Assembly: GCA_021731425.1 (NCBI GenBank)
Contig: JAKFXJ010000302.1
Span: forward strand, 1 to 10,474
Reading direction: 5' to 3'
Source: Limnohabitans sp.
GTDB lineage: Bacteria > Pseudomonadota > Gammaproteobacteria > Burkholderiales > Burkholderiaceae_C
Length of the DNA stretch: 10,474 nucleotides
The notes under the pieces are model-generated. The model had not been told where the DNA came from. It saw nothing but the letters and a program-made list of their open reading frames with translations, and searched no databases. Below are positions 1 to 6,633 of the stretch, piece by piece (positions within the stretch are counted from its first letter, which is position 1; each line of letters starts with the position of its first letter). A program made the position numbers and the translations under genes.

Positions 1-11
1 TGTCTCTGTCT

Positions 12-953
12 TCAATGTTTGGTTTCGTTGAAAGGCACTTCAAAATAATCCGATCCCGGGTGCACTTCGGGGTCGTCGTCGTCGGTTTCTTCGCCCTCGG
101 GCAAGGCCCAAAACAGGCGATCCGGAATGACTTGGCCCATGCCGGGCCGAAAGCCTTCGTCGAGGCATCGGTCCAGGTAATGCAAGGCTTCGCTGGTGGC
201 TTCGGGCAGGTCCATGCCGGTGGCCAACAAAGCTGCCAAAGCGGCGGTCAGCGTGTCGCCCGCGCCCGCAAACACCGCCTCGATGCGTTCAAACTTTTCG
301 TGGGCCAGCACGGTCTCGGGCGAGGCCAGCACGTTGTCAATGTGTTGCTCGGGCAGGGGCAAACCGGTCACCAGGGTGTAGGGCACGCCCAGCTCGGCCG
401 CGGCTTTGGCGATGTCACGCGGCCCGGGGTTGCGCTCGCCACTCCAGTCGGGCAGCAACCAGCGGCGCAGCGTGCTGTGGTGGCCCACCAGCACGCTGGT
501 TTGCGGCAACAGCAATTCGCGAAAAGCGTCCAGGTAGGCGTCGATCTTGTCTTCTTCCCACCACGACAGGTTGGGCATGTAGGCCACGACCGGCACGCCG
601 TCGTAGTCGTCCGACAGCTCGGCAATCACGGCCAAACTCTCGGGCGTGCCGACAAAGCCGACCTTGATGACCTGCACGGGCACATCTTCGGCCACAGCGC
701 GAGCTTGGTCGTGCACGGCTTCGTCGTCCAAGGGGTAAAAGTCGGTGATGCTGCTGGTGTCGCGCACATAAGTGCCTGTGCACACGGGCATGCAATGCGC
801 ACCGACCGAAGCCATGGCCACCGCGTCACTGCTCAGTCCGCCTGCACCGCTCGGGTCGTTGGCATTGAACGACAGCACACAGGCCAAAGAGGCCGACTCT
901 TCGTCATCAGGGCGTAGGTCGATGTCGGTGATGGCGGACTTGGGATCGGTCAT
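12..953 (-). CDS. thiD: ThiD-like hydroxymethylpyrimidine/phosphomethylpyrimidine kinase (ribokinase-like fold)
   Basis: A 313-residue cytosolic protein of the ThiD/PfkB-like (ribokinase-fold) kinase family, which in thiamine synthesis phosphorylates hydroxymethylpyrimidine and its monophosphate with ATP. Seen in the sequence: an N-terminal substrate-loop motif DPSGAGG at residues 33-39 (ThiD DPSGGAG-like), IKVGFVGT at 96-103 (compare IKxGMLG), and an anion-hole/ATP motif GAGDT at 230-234 followed by an alanine-rich helix. Residues 285-313 are an unusually acidic tail. Typical ThiD is about 265 residues, so this one has a roughly 20-residue N-terminal extension plus the tail. It differs from classical ThiD: GTGCT is replaced by GAGDT, as in ribokinases, and the QAD of the substrate loop is SSD. 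The fold is secure but the substrate is less so. It is divergent from the rubredoxin gene; the ATG at 953 has no strong Shine-Dalgarno sequence. Confidence 0.8.
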   Translation of the reverse strand: MTDPKSAITDIDLRPDDEESASLACVLSFNANDPSGAGGLSSDAVAMASVGAHCMPVCTGTYVRDTSSITDFYPLDDEAVHDQARAVAEDVPVQVIKVGFVGTPESLAVIAELSDDYDGVPVVAYMPNLSWWEEDKIDAYLDAFRELLLPQTSVLVGHHSTLRRWLLPDWSGERNPGPRDIAKAAAELGVPYTLVTGLPLPEQHIDNVLASPETVLAHEKFERIEAVFAGAGDTLTAALAALLATGMDLPEATSEALHYLDRCLDEGFRPGMGQVIPDRLFWALPEGEETDDDDPEVHPGSDYFEVPFNETKH

Positions 954-973
954 TGAAGGTCAAATGTCAGGGC

Positions 974-1001
974 CAAGACATGCCGGTCGGGGCAGGTCTT
1001 G
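974..1001. promoter_or_regulatory. Imperfect inverted repeat between thiD and the rubredoxin gene
   Basis: CAAGAC (974-979), one mismatched base, TGCC (981-984), a 6-nt spacer, GGCA (991-994), one mismatched base, GTCTTG (996-1001). Ten of eleven positions per arm pair. It lies in the 102-bp divergent gap just upstream of the TACAAT box of the rubredoxin gene, so it could be an operator for both genes or a hairpin in the thiD leader. The role is inferred only from position. Confidence 0.4.
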
Positions 1002-1011
1002 AATGGGCCGA

Positions 1012-1017
1012 TACAAT
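1012..1017 (+). promoter_or_regulatory. Candidate -10 box (TACAAT) of the rubredoxin gene
   Basis: TACAAT matches the sigma-70 -10 consensus at 5 of 6 positions and lies 38 nt before the ATG at 1056. No good -35 hexamer is visible at 16-18 bp. It argues for the 1056 start, because the longer reading frame from TTG at 999 would place this box inside the coding sequence. Confidence 0.4.
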
Positions 1018-1055
1018 CAAATCATTCTATTCGACTCTCTGATTGCGACACTGTG

Positions 1056-1226
1056 ATGGAACACAAAACCTGGATGTGCTTGATTTGCGGCTGGATTTAC
1101 GACGAAGCCGCGGGTGACCCCGAGCATGGCATCGCCCCCGGCACCAAATGGGAAGACGTGCCCATGAACTGGACTTGCCCCGAGTGCGCAGCCCGCAAGG
1201 AAGACTTCGAGATGGTCGCCATTTGA
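1056..1226 (+). CDS. Rubredoxin
   Basis: A 56-residue one-iron Fe(Cys)4 electron-transfer protein of the cytosol; family members pass electrons to alkane hydroxylases, oxygen/peroxide reductases or other partners. The iron ligands are Cys8-x2-Cys11 (in CLICG) and Cys41-x2-Cys44 (in CPEC). The family signature residues YDE, GIAPGT and WEDVPMNWTCP are present, and the length is standard. The frame is open back to TTG 999, but the extra 19 residues do not resemble rubredoxin and would span a -10 box, so ATG 1056 is chosen (GTG 1053 is also possible). Oddity: the glycine that normally follows the second cysteine pair (CPxCG) is alanine (Ala45). The gene is divergent from thiD and its stop TGA touches the photolyase stop. 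The physiological partner cannot be told from context. Confidence 0.95.
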   Translation: MEHKTWMCLICGWIYDEAAGDPEHGIAPGTKWEDVPMNWTCPECAARKEDFEMVAI

Positions 1227-2702
1227 TCAGTCTGCTTTTTTCTTGACCACGGCGTACCGCGCCAAGGTTGTTTCGCGGGCTTCGGCGTGGTCCACGATGG
1301 GGGCAGGGTAGGTCTTGCCGATCACCACCCCCGCCGCCTGTAATTCCATGGGCTTGGCCAGCCACGGCGCGTGCAATGCGGCCGTCGGCAAATCGGCCAA
1401 TTCCGGCACATAGCGGCGGATGAATTTGCCCTCGGGGTCGAACTTTTCGCTTTGGCTGATCGGGTTGAAGATGCGAAAGTAGGGCTGCGCGTCACACCCG
1501 CTGGAGCTGGCCCATTGCCAGCCGCCGTTGTTGGCCGATAAATCGAAGTCGTTCAGGTGGGTGGCGAAGTACTTCTCGCCCCAGCGCCAGTCGATGCCCA
1601 AATCTTTCACCAAAAAGCTCGCCACCACCATGCGCAGGCGGTTGTGCATGTAGCCCGTCTGGTTGATCTGGCGCATGGCCGCGTCCACCAGCGGGTAGCC
1701 GGTGCGGGCTTCGCACCAGGCGTTGAACAGTTTGTGGGCGTGTGGGCCGTGCTCCCATTCAATCGCGTCGTATTCGGGTTTGAAGCTTTGGCCGCGGCCC
1801 ACATGGGCAAAGTTGTGCAGCACCTGCACATAAAAGTCACGCCAAATCAGCTCTGACAGCCACACGCTGGCCCCCACGCTGCCCGCCAGCATGCGCGGGT
1901 GTGCCTCGCGGGCCAGCTGGCGAATGGACACCGTGCCAAAGCGCAAATGCACACTCAAATAACTGGGGCCTTTGACAGCGGGGAAGTTGCGTGTGTCTTC
2001 GTACTGGTCAATGCGGGTCAAAAAGTCTTGCAGCAAGGCCTGAGCGCCCGACTCGCCCGTGGGGATTTTCAGGGCCTGCAGGTTGGTGGGCTCAAAGCCT
2101 ATGTCGGCCAAGCTGGGCACCGGATGCGCCAAGTCATCGGGGCGCGGGGCCAGGCGAGTGGCCAGGGGTGCGACTTCGAAAGCCTGCAGGTCGTCGGGCG
2201 TGATTTTCTTCAACCAGGCATTTTTGTAGGGCGTGAATACGCTGAAGGGCTTGGCCATCTGCGTCAGCACCTCGTTGCGCTCAAACACCACATGGTCCTT
2301 GTAGGTGTGCAGCACGATGCCGTGGTCGGCCAGGTGGCCGCGCACCTGGATGTCCCGGGCCAGCGCCAGGGGCTCGTCGTCGTGGTTGGCAAACACCACC
2401 TGCGCCTGCAGGTGCTGAGCCAGCTTGACGATTTTGTCCTTGGCCACGCCGTGGCGAACGATCAGGCCCGCCTGGGGGTGGCCTGCCAACTCGCGCAAGC
2501 GGGCATCCACCTCGACCAGCGACTCGCGGATGAACTCGACCCGGCGGTCGGCGCGGGGCAGGGCGTCCAGGATTTCGGTGTCGAACACAAACGCCACATG
2601 CACGCGCTGGCAGTGCTTCAGGGCCTGGTGCAGGGCCGCGTGGTCACTCACACGCAGATCGCGCCGCAGCCAGACCAGGCCACAAGAAAAAGGGGTTTCC
2701 AT
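1227..2702 (-). CDS. phrB: Deoxyribodipyrimidine (CPD) photolyase, class I
   Basis: A 491-residue flavoprotein that splits cyclobutane pyrimidine dimers in DNA using blue light. Domains in order: an N-terminal alpha/beta antenna-binding domain (about residues 5-170, opening with LVWLRRDLRVSDH) and a helical FAD-binding domain (about 220-480). Clear family motifs are ELIWRDFY at 284-291, TGYPLVDAAMRQINQTGYMH at 334-353, HNRLRMVVASFLVKD around 353-367, and NNGGWQWASS at 391-400. The last contains Trp395, equivalent to the FAD-proximal tryptophan of the electron-transfer triad. YFRIFNP follows at 408-414. Length and motifs match E. coli PhrB-type enzymes; the antenna (MTHF or other) cannot be decided. 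The open frame continues upstream to 3386, but homology starts at ATG 2702 and the upstream part is antisense to yqgE. It is divergent from yqgE across 75 bp and convergent with the rubredoxin gene with zero spacing. A 6-4 photolyase or cryptochrome is less likely given the motifs. Confidence 0.96.
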   Translation of the reverse strand: METPFSCGLVWLRRDLRVSDHAALHQALKHCQRVHVAFVFDTEILDALPRADRRVEFIRESLVEVDARLRELAGHPQAGLIVRHGVAKDKIVKLAQHLQAQVVFANHDDEPLALARDIQVRGHLADHGIVLHTYKDHVVFERNEVLTQMAKPFSVFTPYKNAWLKKITPDDLQAFEVAPLATRLAPRPDDLAHPVPSLADIGFEPTNLQALKIPTGESGAQALLQDFLTRIDQYEDTRNFPAVKGPSYLSVHLRFGTVSIRQLAREAHPRMLAGSVGASVWLSELIWRDFYVQVLHNFAHVGRGQSFKPEYDAIEWEHGPHAHKLFNAWCEARTGYPLVDAAMRQINQTGYMHNRLRMVVASFLVKDLGIDWRWGEKYFATHLNDFDLSANNGGWQWASSSGCDAQPYFRIFNPISQSEKFDPEGKFIRRYVPELADLPTAALHAPWLAKPMELQAAGVVIGKTYPAPIVDHAEARETTLARYAVVKKKAD

Positions 2703-2734
2703 CGAGGTATGCCGGTTGGAGTCAAACAATGCAC

Positions 2735-2753
2735 CTGTGGATCCCGTCCACAG
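2735..2753. promoter_or_regulatory. Perfect 7-bp inverted repeat in the phrB/yqgE divergent gap
   Basis: CTGTGGA (2735-2741), spacer TCCCG, TCCACAG (2747-2753). It lies between the divergent starts of phrB (2702) and yqgE (2778), where it could be a shared operator or a stable hairpin in the phrB leader. No regulator family can be assigned from the half-site. Confidence 0.4.
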
Positions 2754-2765
2754 AAACGGGGCCGC

Positions 2766-2771
2766 TAAAAT
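2766..2771 (+). promoter_or_regulatory. Candidate -10 box (TAAAAT) of the yqgE-pyr operon
   Basis: TAAAAT is one base from TATAAT and ends 6 nt before the ATG of yqgE (2778). A transcript started at normal distance would begin at or next to the ATG. No Shine-Dalgarno sequence intervenes and no clear -35 is visible. It would be the promoter for the whole run down to the acyltransferase gene. Confidence 0.4.
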
Positions 2772-2777
2772 CGGTGC

Positions 2778-3377
2778 ATGACAGCCGATTCTGCCTCCAT
2801 TGACCTCAAGCATCATTTCCTGATCGCCATGCCCGGGTTGGAGGACGAGACATTTTCCCGCAGCGTCATCTACATGTGCGAGCACAGCGCCCGCGGGGCC
2901 ATGGGACTGATCATCAACAAGCCCGCTGACATTAGCATGCGCCATCTGTTTGACAAGGTGGAGTTGCCCCTGCGCCGCGAAGATTTGATGGAAAGCCCTG
3001 TGGGCCATGGCGGCCCGGTTCAGACCGAGCGCGGCTTTGTGTTGCACGAACCCTTGCTTCTGGACAAACCCGAGCAAGATGGCCCCGTTTACGCCTCCAC
3101 CCTCACCATACCGGGCGGCTTGGAGATGACCACCTCGCGGGATGTGCTCGAAGCCCTGTCGTCGGGTGTTGGGCCCCGTCGGGTGTTGGTCACCCTCGGC
3201 TACTCCTCTTGGGGTGAGGGGCAGCTTGAATCGGAGCTGGGCGAAAACACCTGGCTCACCGTGCCCGCCTCGGCCAATGTGATTTTTGAGGTGCCCATGG
3301 CCGAGCGTTACGACCGCGCCCTGGACCTGTTGGGCCTGAAAAGTTGGATGCTCTCGCCTGACGCGGGGCACGCATGA
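2778..3377 (+). CDS. yqgE: YqgE/AlgH family protein (UPF0301/DUF179)
   Basis: A 199-residue soluble protein of the YqgE/AlgH family, whose molecular function is not settled (AlgH was named for a link to alginate regulation in Pseudomonas). Family hallmarks are visible: LKHHFLIAMPGLEDETFSRS near the N-terminus, AMGLIINKP, VGHGGPVQTERGFVLH in the middle, and YSSWGEGQLESEL followed by NTWLT in the C-terminal half. Length is normal for the family. It is first in a plus-strand run and overlaps yqgF by four bases (ATGA, 3374-3377), which implies translational coupling. The same order yqgE-yqgF-pyrR-pyrB-pyrC' is known in Pseudomonas. The start is ATG 2778, just downstream of a TAAAAT box. Confidence 0.95.
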   Translation: MTADSASIDLKHHFLIAMPGLEDETFSRSVIYMCEHSARGAMGLIINKPADISMRHLFDKVELPLRREDLMESPVGHGGPVQTERGFVLHEPLLLDKPEQDGPVYASTLTIPGGLEMTTSRDVLEALSSGVGPRRVLVTLGYSSWGEGQLESELGENTWLTVPASANVIFEVPMAERYDRALDLLGLKSWMLSPDAGHA

Positions 3378-3790
3378 GCAGCGCACTCGAAAACACCGTC
3401 CCCGCCAAGCACCAGAGTTTTCTGGCCTTTGACTATGGCCTCAAGCGAACGGGTGTGGCCGTGGGCAACCGCCTGATGAAGTCGGCCACGCCACAAGGCA
3501 CGATTGCCGCCGAGGGCGACGCCCGCTTTGAGCACATTGCCAAACGCATCAAGGAGTGGCAGCCCGACGCGCTGGTGATCGGCGTGCCCACCCACCCCGA
3601 TGGCGGCGAACACGAGAACACCGTGCGTGCCCGCAAGTTCGGCCGTCAGCTGCGCGGCCGTTTTGGCCTCGCCGTCTATGAGGTCGATGAGCGCTACTCC
3701 ACCACCGAGGCCCATTCTTATGGGGCCAAAGACGCCGATGCCGCCGCCGCCGCGATCATTCTTGACCAATTTTTAAGGAGCTTGCCATGA
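3374..3790 (+). CDS. ruvX: YqgF/RuvX, RNase H-fold putative pre-16S rRNA nuclease
   Basis: A 138-residue protein of the YqgF (RuvX) family. E. coli YqgF is implicated in maturing the 5' end of pre-16S rRNA; the older label is Holliday junction resolvase-like. RNase H-fold acidic residues are all in place: Asp20 in AFDYGLKRTGVAVG, Glu106 in the YEVDERYST block, and Asp122 in DADAAAAAIIL. VIGVPTHPDGGEHENTVRAR (about 68-87) is the family central motif. The length is usual. The start ATG overlaps the yqgE stop and the stop overlaps the pyrR start (ATGA at 3787-3790), so the three are probably translated in a coupled way. A weak G-rich stretch precedes the start. Confidence 0.94.
   Translation: MSSALENTVPAKHQSFLAFDYGLKRTGVAVGNRLMKSATPQGTIAAEGDARFEHIAKRIKEWQPDALVIGVPTHPDGGEHENTVRARKFGRQLRGRFGLAVYEVDERYSTTEAHSYGAKDADAAAAAIILDQFLRSLP
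3775..3780 (+). promoter_or_regulatory. Ribosome binding site of pyrR
   Basis: AAGGAG lies inside the end of yqgF, 6 nt before ATG 3787. It fixes the pyrR start and shows pyrR can be initiated on its own rather than only by coupling. Confidence 0.75.
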
Positions 3791-4296
3791 GCGCACTCGC
3801 CCTCAATGCCGAGGCCCTGTACCTGGAGTTGCTGCGCGGTGTGCGCAGCCTGTGCACGGCCAACACCCGCCTGGTGGGCATCACCTCGGGCGGCGCCTGG
3901 CTGGCCCAGCGCCTGCAGCGCGACCTGGGCTTGGCAGGCGAGTCGGGCCAGGTGTCTTCCGTCATGCACCGCGACGATTTTGCCCAGCGCGGTCTGTCGG
4001 CCGGTGGCCAGACCAGTTTGCCGTTTGAAGTCGATGGCGCCGACATCCTGATCCTGGACGACGTGCTCTACACCGGACGGACGATCCGTGCCGTGCTCAA
4101 CGAAATTTTTGACTACGGCCGCCCTGCCCGCGTGCAGCTGGCCGTGCTGGTGGACCGGGGCGGGCGACAGCTGCCGATTCAAGCCGACTACGCCGCAGCC
4201 CGAGTGGCCCTGCCCGAGTCGCAATCGCTGGCGCTGGCCCGCGATGCAGAGGGCCGTTTCAGTTTTGAAGTGGAGATCAAAGCCCCGCTTTCTTGA
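3787..4296 (+). CDS. pyrR: PyrR, pyrimidine operon regulator / uracil phosphoribosyltransferase-like
   Basis: A 169-residue type I phosphoribosyltransferase-fold protein. PyrR members bind UMP/UTP and PRPP, regulate pyr genes, and usually have uracil phosphoribosyltransferase activity. The PRPP-binding loop ILILDDVLYTGRT spans residues 88-99 with the DD pair at 91-92. GITSGG (31-36), HRDDF (61-65; YRDDL in Bacillus) and LVDRGGRQLPIQADY (121-135) are the other family blocks. In Bacillus PyrR binds leader RNA and controls attenuation. Here the gene is fused by overlap to yqgF, and the 33-nt gap to pyrB holds no terminator-like hairpin, so RNA attenuation immediately before pyrB is not supported. 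The regulatory mode is therefore open. The start is set by AAGGAG at 3775-3780. Confidence 0.93.
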   Translation: MSALALNAEALYLELLRGVRSLCTANTRLVGITSGGAWLAQRLQRDLGLAGESGQVSSVMHRDDFAQRGLSAGGQTSLPFEVDGADILILDDVLYTGRTIRAVLNEIFDYGRPARVQLAVLVDRGGRQLPIQADYAAARVALPESQSLALARDAEGRFSFEVEIKAPLS

Positions 4297-4315
4297 AAGC
4301 GCAGCCACAAGCTAC

Positions 4316-4322
4316 GAGGTGA
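4316..4322 (+). promoter_or_regulatory. Ribosome binding site of pyrB
   Basis: GAGGTGA lies 7 nt before ATG 4330, in the short pyrR-pyrB gap, and supports that start. Confidence 0.65.
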
Positions 4323-4329
4323 AAACAAC

Positions 4330-5295
4330 ATGCTCTACAAACGCAACAACCCCCAACTCAACAAGAACGGCGAGCTGATCCACCTGCTCTCCACCGAAGG
4401 CCTGTCCAAGGACATCCTGACGCACATCCTCGACACCGCTCAGGGCTTTGTCAGCGTGAGCGACCGCGAAGTGAAAAAGGTGCCCCTTTTGCGCGGCAAG
4501 AGCGTGTTCAACCTTTTCTTTGAGAACAGCACCCGCACCCGCACCACCTTCGACATCGCGGCCACCCGCCTGTCGGCCGACGTCTACACACTCGATATCG
4601 CACGCTCTTCGGCCAGCAAGGGCGAGTCGCTGCTCGACACCATCGCCAACCTGAGCGCTATGGCCGCAGACATTTTTGTGGTGCGCCACAGCGAGTCGGG
4701 TGCGCCTTACCTGATCGCCCAGCATGTGGCGCCCCATGTGCATGTGGTCAATGCCGGTGACGGGCGGCACGCCCACCCCACCCAGGCGCTGCTGGACATG
4801 TTCACCATCCGGCACTACAAAAAAGATTTTGCCAACCTCACCGTGGCCATCGTGGGTGATGTGCTGCACTCGCGTGTGGCCCGCTCGGACATTCATGCGC
4901 TCACGACGCTCGGCTGCGCCGAAGTGCGTGTGGTCGGCCCCAAAACGCTGGTGCCCGCCGACATGGCGCAAATGGGTGTGCGTGTCTTCAACAACCTGGA
5001 AGAGGGCATCCAAGGCTGTGACGTGGTCATCATGCTGCGCCTGCAAAACGAGCGTATGAGTGGTGCGCTGTTGCCTTCCAGCCAAGAGTACTTCGAGAGC
5101 TTTGGCCTCACCCCCGAAAAACTGCAACTGGCCAAGCCCGACGCCATCGTCATGCACCCCGGCCCGATCAACCGCGGGGTCGAGATTGACTCGGCCGTGG
5201 TCGACGGTCAGCAAAGCGTGATCTTGCCGCAGGTGACCTTTGGCATCGCCGTGCGCATGGCGGTGATGAGCATCGTGGCGGGCAACGTCGCGTAA
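4330..5295 (+). CDS. pyrB: Aspartate carbamoyltransferase catalytic chain
   Basis: A 321-residue enzyme joining carbamoyl phosphate and L-aspartate to carbamoyl aspartate, the committed step of UMP synthesis. The carbamoyl phosphate-binding STRTRTTF is at residues 67-74, SSASKGES (with the loop lysine, Lys98) at 93-100, HPTQALLD at 149-156, and the aspartate-domain [10 protein letters not shown] at 276-285. Length is typical of catalytic chains. No pyrI regulatory-chain gene follows. Instead a dihydroorotase-like gene starts 25 nt downstream, the arrangement of the Pseudomonas-type ATCase, in which PyrB assembles with an inactive dihydroorotase homologue. A longer PyrB N-terminus participates in such complexes; here about 50 residues precede the [12 protein letters not shown] strand. 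Confidence 0.97.
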   Translation: MLYKRNNPQLNKNGELIHLLSTEGLSKDILTHILDTAQGFVSVSDREVKKVPLLRGKSVFNLFFENSTRTRTTFDIAATRLSADVYTLDIARSSASKGESLLDTIANLSAMAADIFVVRHSESGAPYLIAQHVAPHVHVVNAGDGRHAHPTQALLDMFTIRHYKKDFANLTVAIVGDVLHSRVARSDIHALTTLGCAEVRVVGPKTLVPADMAQMGVRVFNNLEEGIQGCDVVIMLRLQNERMSGALLPSSQEYFESFGLTPEKLQLAKPDAIVMHPGPINRGVEIDSAVVDGQQSVILPQVTFGIAVRMAVMSIVAGNVA

Positions 5296-5308
5296 TCAAG
5301 AGCCGATT

Positions 5309-5313
5309 AGGAA
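5309..5313 (+). promoter_or_regulatory. Ribosome binding site of the pyrC' gene
   Basis: AGGAA lies 7 nt before ATG 5321 in the 25-nt gap after pyrB, supporting that start. Confidence 0.6.
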
Positions 5314-5320
5314 ACACACG

Positions 5321-6616
5321 ATGAAACTCCTCATTCAAAACGGCCGCGTGATCGACCCGGCCAGCGGCTTTGACCAAACAGGCGACGTGGCGATTGCCGC
5401 TGGCCGCATTGTGGCCATGGGCCAAGCCCCTGCCGACTTCAGCCCCAACCGCGTGATCGACGCCAAGGGCTGCATCGTGGCCCCGGGCCTGGTGGATCTG
5501 GCGGCGCGTTTGCGCGAGCCCGGCCAGGAACACGCGGGCATGCTCGAGAGCGAAATGGCCGCGGCCGTGGCCGGTGGTGTGACCAGTTTGGTTTGCCCTC
5601 CCGACACCGAGCCGGTGCTGGACGAACCCGGTCTGGTCGAGATGCTGCGTTACCGCGCCGAGAAACTGCACCAAGCCCGCGTGTTGCCTTTGGGCGCACT
5701 CACGGTGGGTTTGAAAGGCGATGTGCTGACCGAAATGGGCCAGCTCACCGCCGCTGGTTGTGTGGGGTTTTCTCAGGCCGAGGTGCCGATTCAAAGCACC
5801 CAAGTGCTGCAACGCGCTTTGCAATACGCCAGCACCTTTGGTTACGCCGTCTGGCTGCGCCCACAAGATCTGCATTTGGGCAAGGGCGTGGCCGCCAGTG
5901 GGGCTCTGGCCACGCGCATGGGTTTGTCGGGCGTGTCGGTGGCCGCCGAAACCATTGCCCTGCACACGATTTTTGAGCTGGTGCGCAGCACCCAAGCCCG
6001 CGTCCACCTGTGCCGCATCAGCAGCGCCCAAGGGGTTGATTTGATCCGCAAGGCCAAGGCCGAGTGTTTGCCAGTCACGGCCGATGTGAGCATCAACTCG
6101 TTGCACCTGACCGATGCCGACATGGGCTACTTTGACAGCCGTGCCCGCCTCACACCCGTTCTGCGCCAGCAGCGTGACCGCGACGCGCTGCGTGCAGGTC
6201 TGGCCGACGGCACGCTGGACGTTCTGGTCTCCGACCACACCCCGGTGGACGCCGATGCCAAGGCCTTGCCCTTTGCCGAAGCCGAGCCCGGTGCCACGGG
6301 CATGGAGCTGCTTTGGAGCCTGGCGCTCAAATGGGGGCAAGACGCAGGATGGCCTGTGGCCCAGGTGCTCTCACGCATCACGGCCGATCCGGCCCGTGTG
6401 CTGGGTTCGACGCTCGGTGGTTTGCAAGACTCGGTGGGCCATCTGGCCGTGGGCGGCGTGGCCGATGTGTGTGTGCTGTCCACCGAAGGCCACTGGTTGG
6501 TGAGTGATGCTTCGCTGCGCAGCCAAGGCAAGAGCACCCCGTTTTCGGGTTACGAGCTGCCCGGCCGCGTGCTGGCCACGGTGGTGGGCGGGCAAGTGGC
6601 GTTCGAAGCCGCTTGA
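5321..6616 (+). CDS. pyrC': Dihydroorotase-like protein PyrC', probably non-catalytic partner of PyrB
   Basis: A 431-residue protein with the amidohydrolase fold of class I dihydroorotases: an N-terminal beta-sandwich piece (LIQNGRVIDPASGF), CIVAPGLVDL, a TIM-barrel body, and a C-terminal ITADPARVLG...LAVGGVADVCVL block. The metal ligands are gone. The DxHxHxR motif reads D59-L-A61-A-R63-L-R65. The FSDDG motif is FSQAE (150-154). The histidine expected in the HAE block is Arg180. The HxxH block is VHLCRIS with Arg232. Only the SDH aspartate (Asp305) survives, and the final motif histidine is Val309. By established knowledge, Pseudomonas pyrBC' encodes such a dead homologue needed for ATCase assembly. 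I infer the same role here, so automated naming as an active dihydroorotase would mislead. The start follows AGGAA at 5309-5313. Confidence 0.9.
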   Translation: MKLLIQNGRVIDPASGFDQTGDVAIAAGRIVAMGQAPADFSPNRVIDAKGCIVAPGLVDLAARLREPGQEHAGMLESEMAAAVAGGVTSLVCPPDTEPVLDEPGLVEMLRYRAEKLHQARVLPLGALTVGLKGDVLTEMGQLTAAGCVGFSQAEVPIQSTQVLQRALQYASTFGYAVWLRPQDLHLGKGVAASGALATRMGLSGVSVAAETIALHTIFELVRSTQARVHLCRISSAQGVDLIRKAKAECLPVTADVSINSLHLTDADMGYFDSRARLTPVLRQQRDRDALRAGLADGTLDVLVSDHTPVDADAKALPFAEAEPGATGMELLWSLALKWGQDAGWPVAQVLSRITADPARVLGSTLGGLQDSVGHLAVGGVADVCVLSTEGHWLVSDASLRSQGKSTPFSGYELPGRVLATVVGGQVAFEAA

Positions 6617-6633
6617 GCAGAGGCACGCTGCGC

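Noticed and set aside
15..917. 300-codon plus-strand open frame opposite thiD
   Set aside because: Its product is low-complexity and Gly/Gln/His/Val-rich with no recognisable motif, while the minus strand encodes a clear kinase; it is a product of GC-rich codon bias.
2703..3386. 228-codon N-terminal extension of the photolyase frame
   Set aside because: Photolyase homology begins exactly at ATG 2702; the extension is antisense to yqgE and has no domain character.
5168..6340. 390-codon minus-strand open frame opposite pyrC'
   Set aside because: Gly/His/Gln-rich shadow of the pyrC' codons with no motif; the plus-strand protein matches its family along its whole length.
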